Assembly (NCBI GenBank): GCA_009781085.1
Contig: WQYV01000005.1
Coordinates: 1 to 55,663 of the forward strand
Source: Betaproteobacteria bacterium
GTDB taxonomy: Bacteria > Pseudomonadota > Gammaproteobacteria > Burkholderiales > Rhodocyclaceae
Direction: 5' to 3'
DNA length: 55,663 nucleotides
The translations under genes were made by a program, and so were the position numbers. Each line of letters opens with the position of its first letter. Position 1 is the stretch's first letter. Of the stretch, positions 55,480 to 55,663 are shown one piece after another. Below the pieces are notes generated by a model. It saw nothing but the letters and a program-made list of their open reading frames with translations. It was not told the DNA's origin and searched no databases.

Positions 55480-55663
55480 GGATTCTCTGAACAACCAGTG
55501 AGTTGTTGACATGAAATTGTTTTAGCATCCCCAAAACAGCAAAATGGGCCGATATTCGGCCTTTTATGCGTAAACCCGAAGGCTTTTCCCCTTGTTTTTC
55601 CTCTCATGGACGCACCTGTCCTGTCAGGGCCAATAAATGCCTCCGCGTCATCCACAGATTCGA
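55480..55663. mobile_element. Possible left end of an IS5-type insertion sequence, truncated by the window
   Basis: GGATTCTCTGAACAACC at 55480 directly follows CTAG (55476-55479), which fits the YTAR target of IS5-family elements; terminal repeats with GG-n-CTCTGAA are common in that family. The next ~120 bases are non-coding and contain a hairpin GGGCCGATATTCGGCCT. Short open frames continue to the window edge on both strands (one from ATG 55606), but none shows a recognisable transposase motif, so this rests on the end sequence alone. Confidence 0.35.

Overview
The window looks like the chromosome of a Gram-negative, facultatively anaerobic betaproteobacterium, plausibly close to Rhodocyclales or Nitrosomonadales. 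The clues are a periplasmic Nap nitrate reductase with NapGH and NapC, an NrfHA ammonifying nitrite reductase, an exosortase B/EpsI exopolysaccharide system, fused MnmC and an FNR-type promoter. This placement is inference; no rRNA or tRNA gene is present to test it.

Region 1 (1-23.3 kb) is a compact dissimilatory nitrate-to-ammonium block. It runs hemB (partial, minus strand), moeB, orphan modC, a CheA-like sensor kinase with a PilJ/NarX-like sensor and its CheY-like and CheX-like partners, napFDAGHBC behind a well-placed FNR box, moaA, moaCDE, mobB-mobA, moeA, nrfHA, resB-resC and mogA. Nearly every step from GTP to bis-MGD cofactor is encoded between the two reductases, and the ResB/ResC pair probably attaches NrfA haems. 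Electrons would pass from quinol through NapC/NapGH to NapB/NapA (nitrate to nitrite) and through NrfH to NrfA (nitrite to ammonium).

Region 2 (23.3-30.5 kb) is an accessory stretch: a HigBA toxin-antitoxin pair, an A+T-rich foreign methyltransferase, a MITE-like element with 20-bp terminal inverted repeats (two degenerate relatives lie at 14.2 and 23.3 kb), htpG with a sigma-32 promoter, a TacA/TacT acetyltransferase toxin pair, a small unknown gene and mnmC.

Region 3 (30.5-39.1 kb) holds a membrane diguanylate cyclase and, on the minus strand, rfbB-rfbD-rfbA-rfbC-manC-gltX, which supply dTDP-L-rhamnose and GDP-mannose.

Region 4 (39.1-55.3 kb) is an exopolysaccharide locus: epsI, a 32-codon translationally coupled membrane mini-gene, a Wzy-like polymerase, three glycosyltransferases, a secreted clan GH-A glycosidase, exosortase B, a Wzx flippase and an FrhB-like protein on the plus strand; then an acyltransferase, a glycosyltransferase, a pyruvyl-transferase-like protein and a hexapeptide acyltransferase on the minus strand. 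A+T content rises strongly through this region. The window ends in what may be the left end of an insertion sequence.

The strongest candidates for something undescribed are the nitrate-sensor-like kinase/REC/CheX relay ahead of nap, the coupled mini-gene between epsI and wzy, and the repeat family whose left end supplies the stop codon of three different genes.
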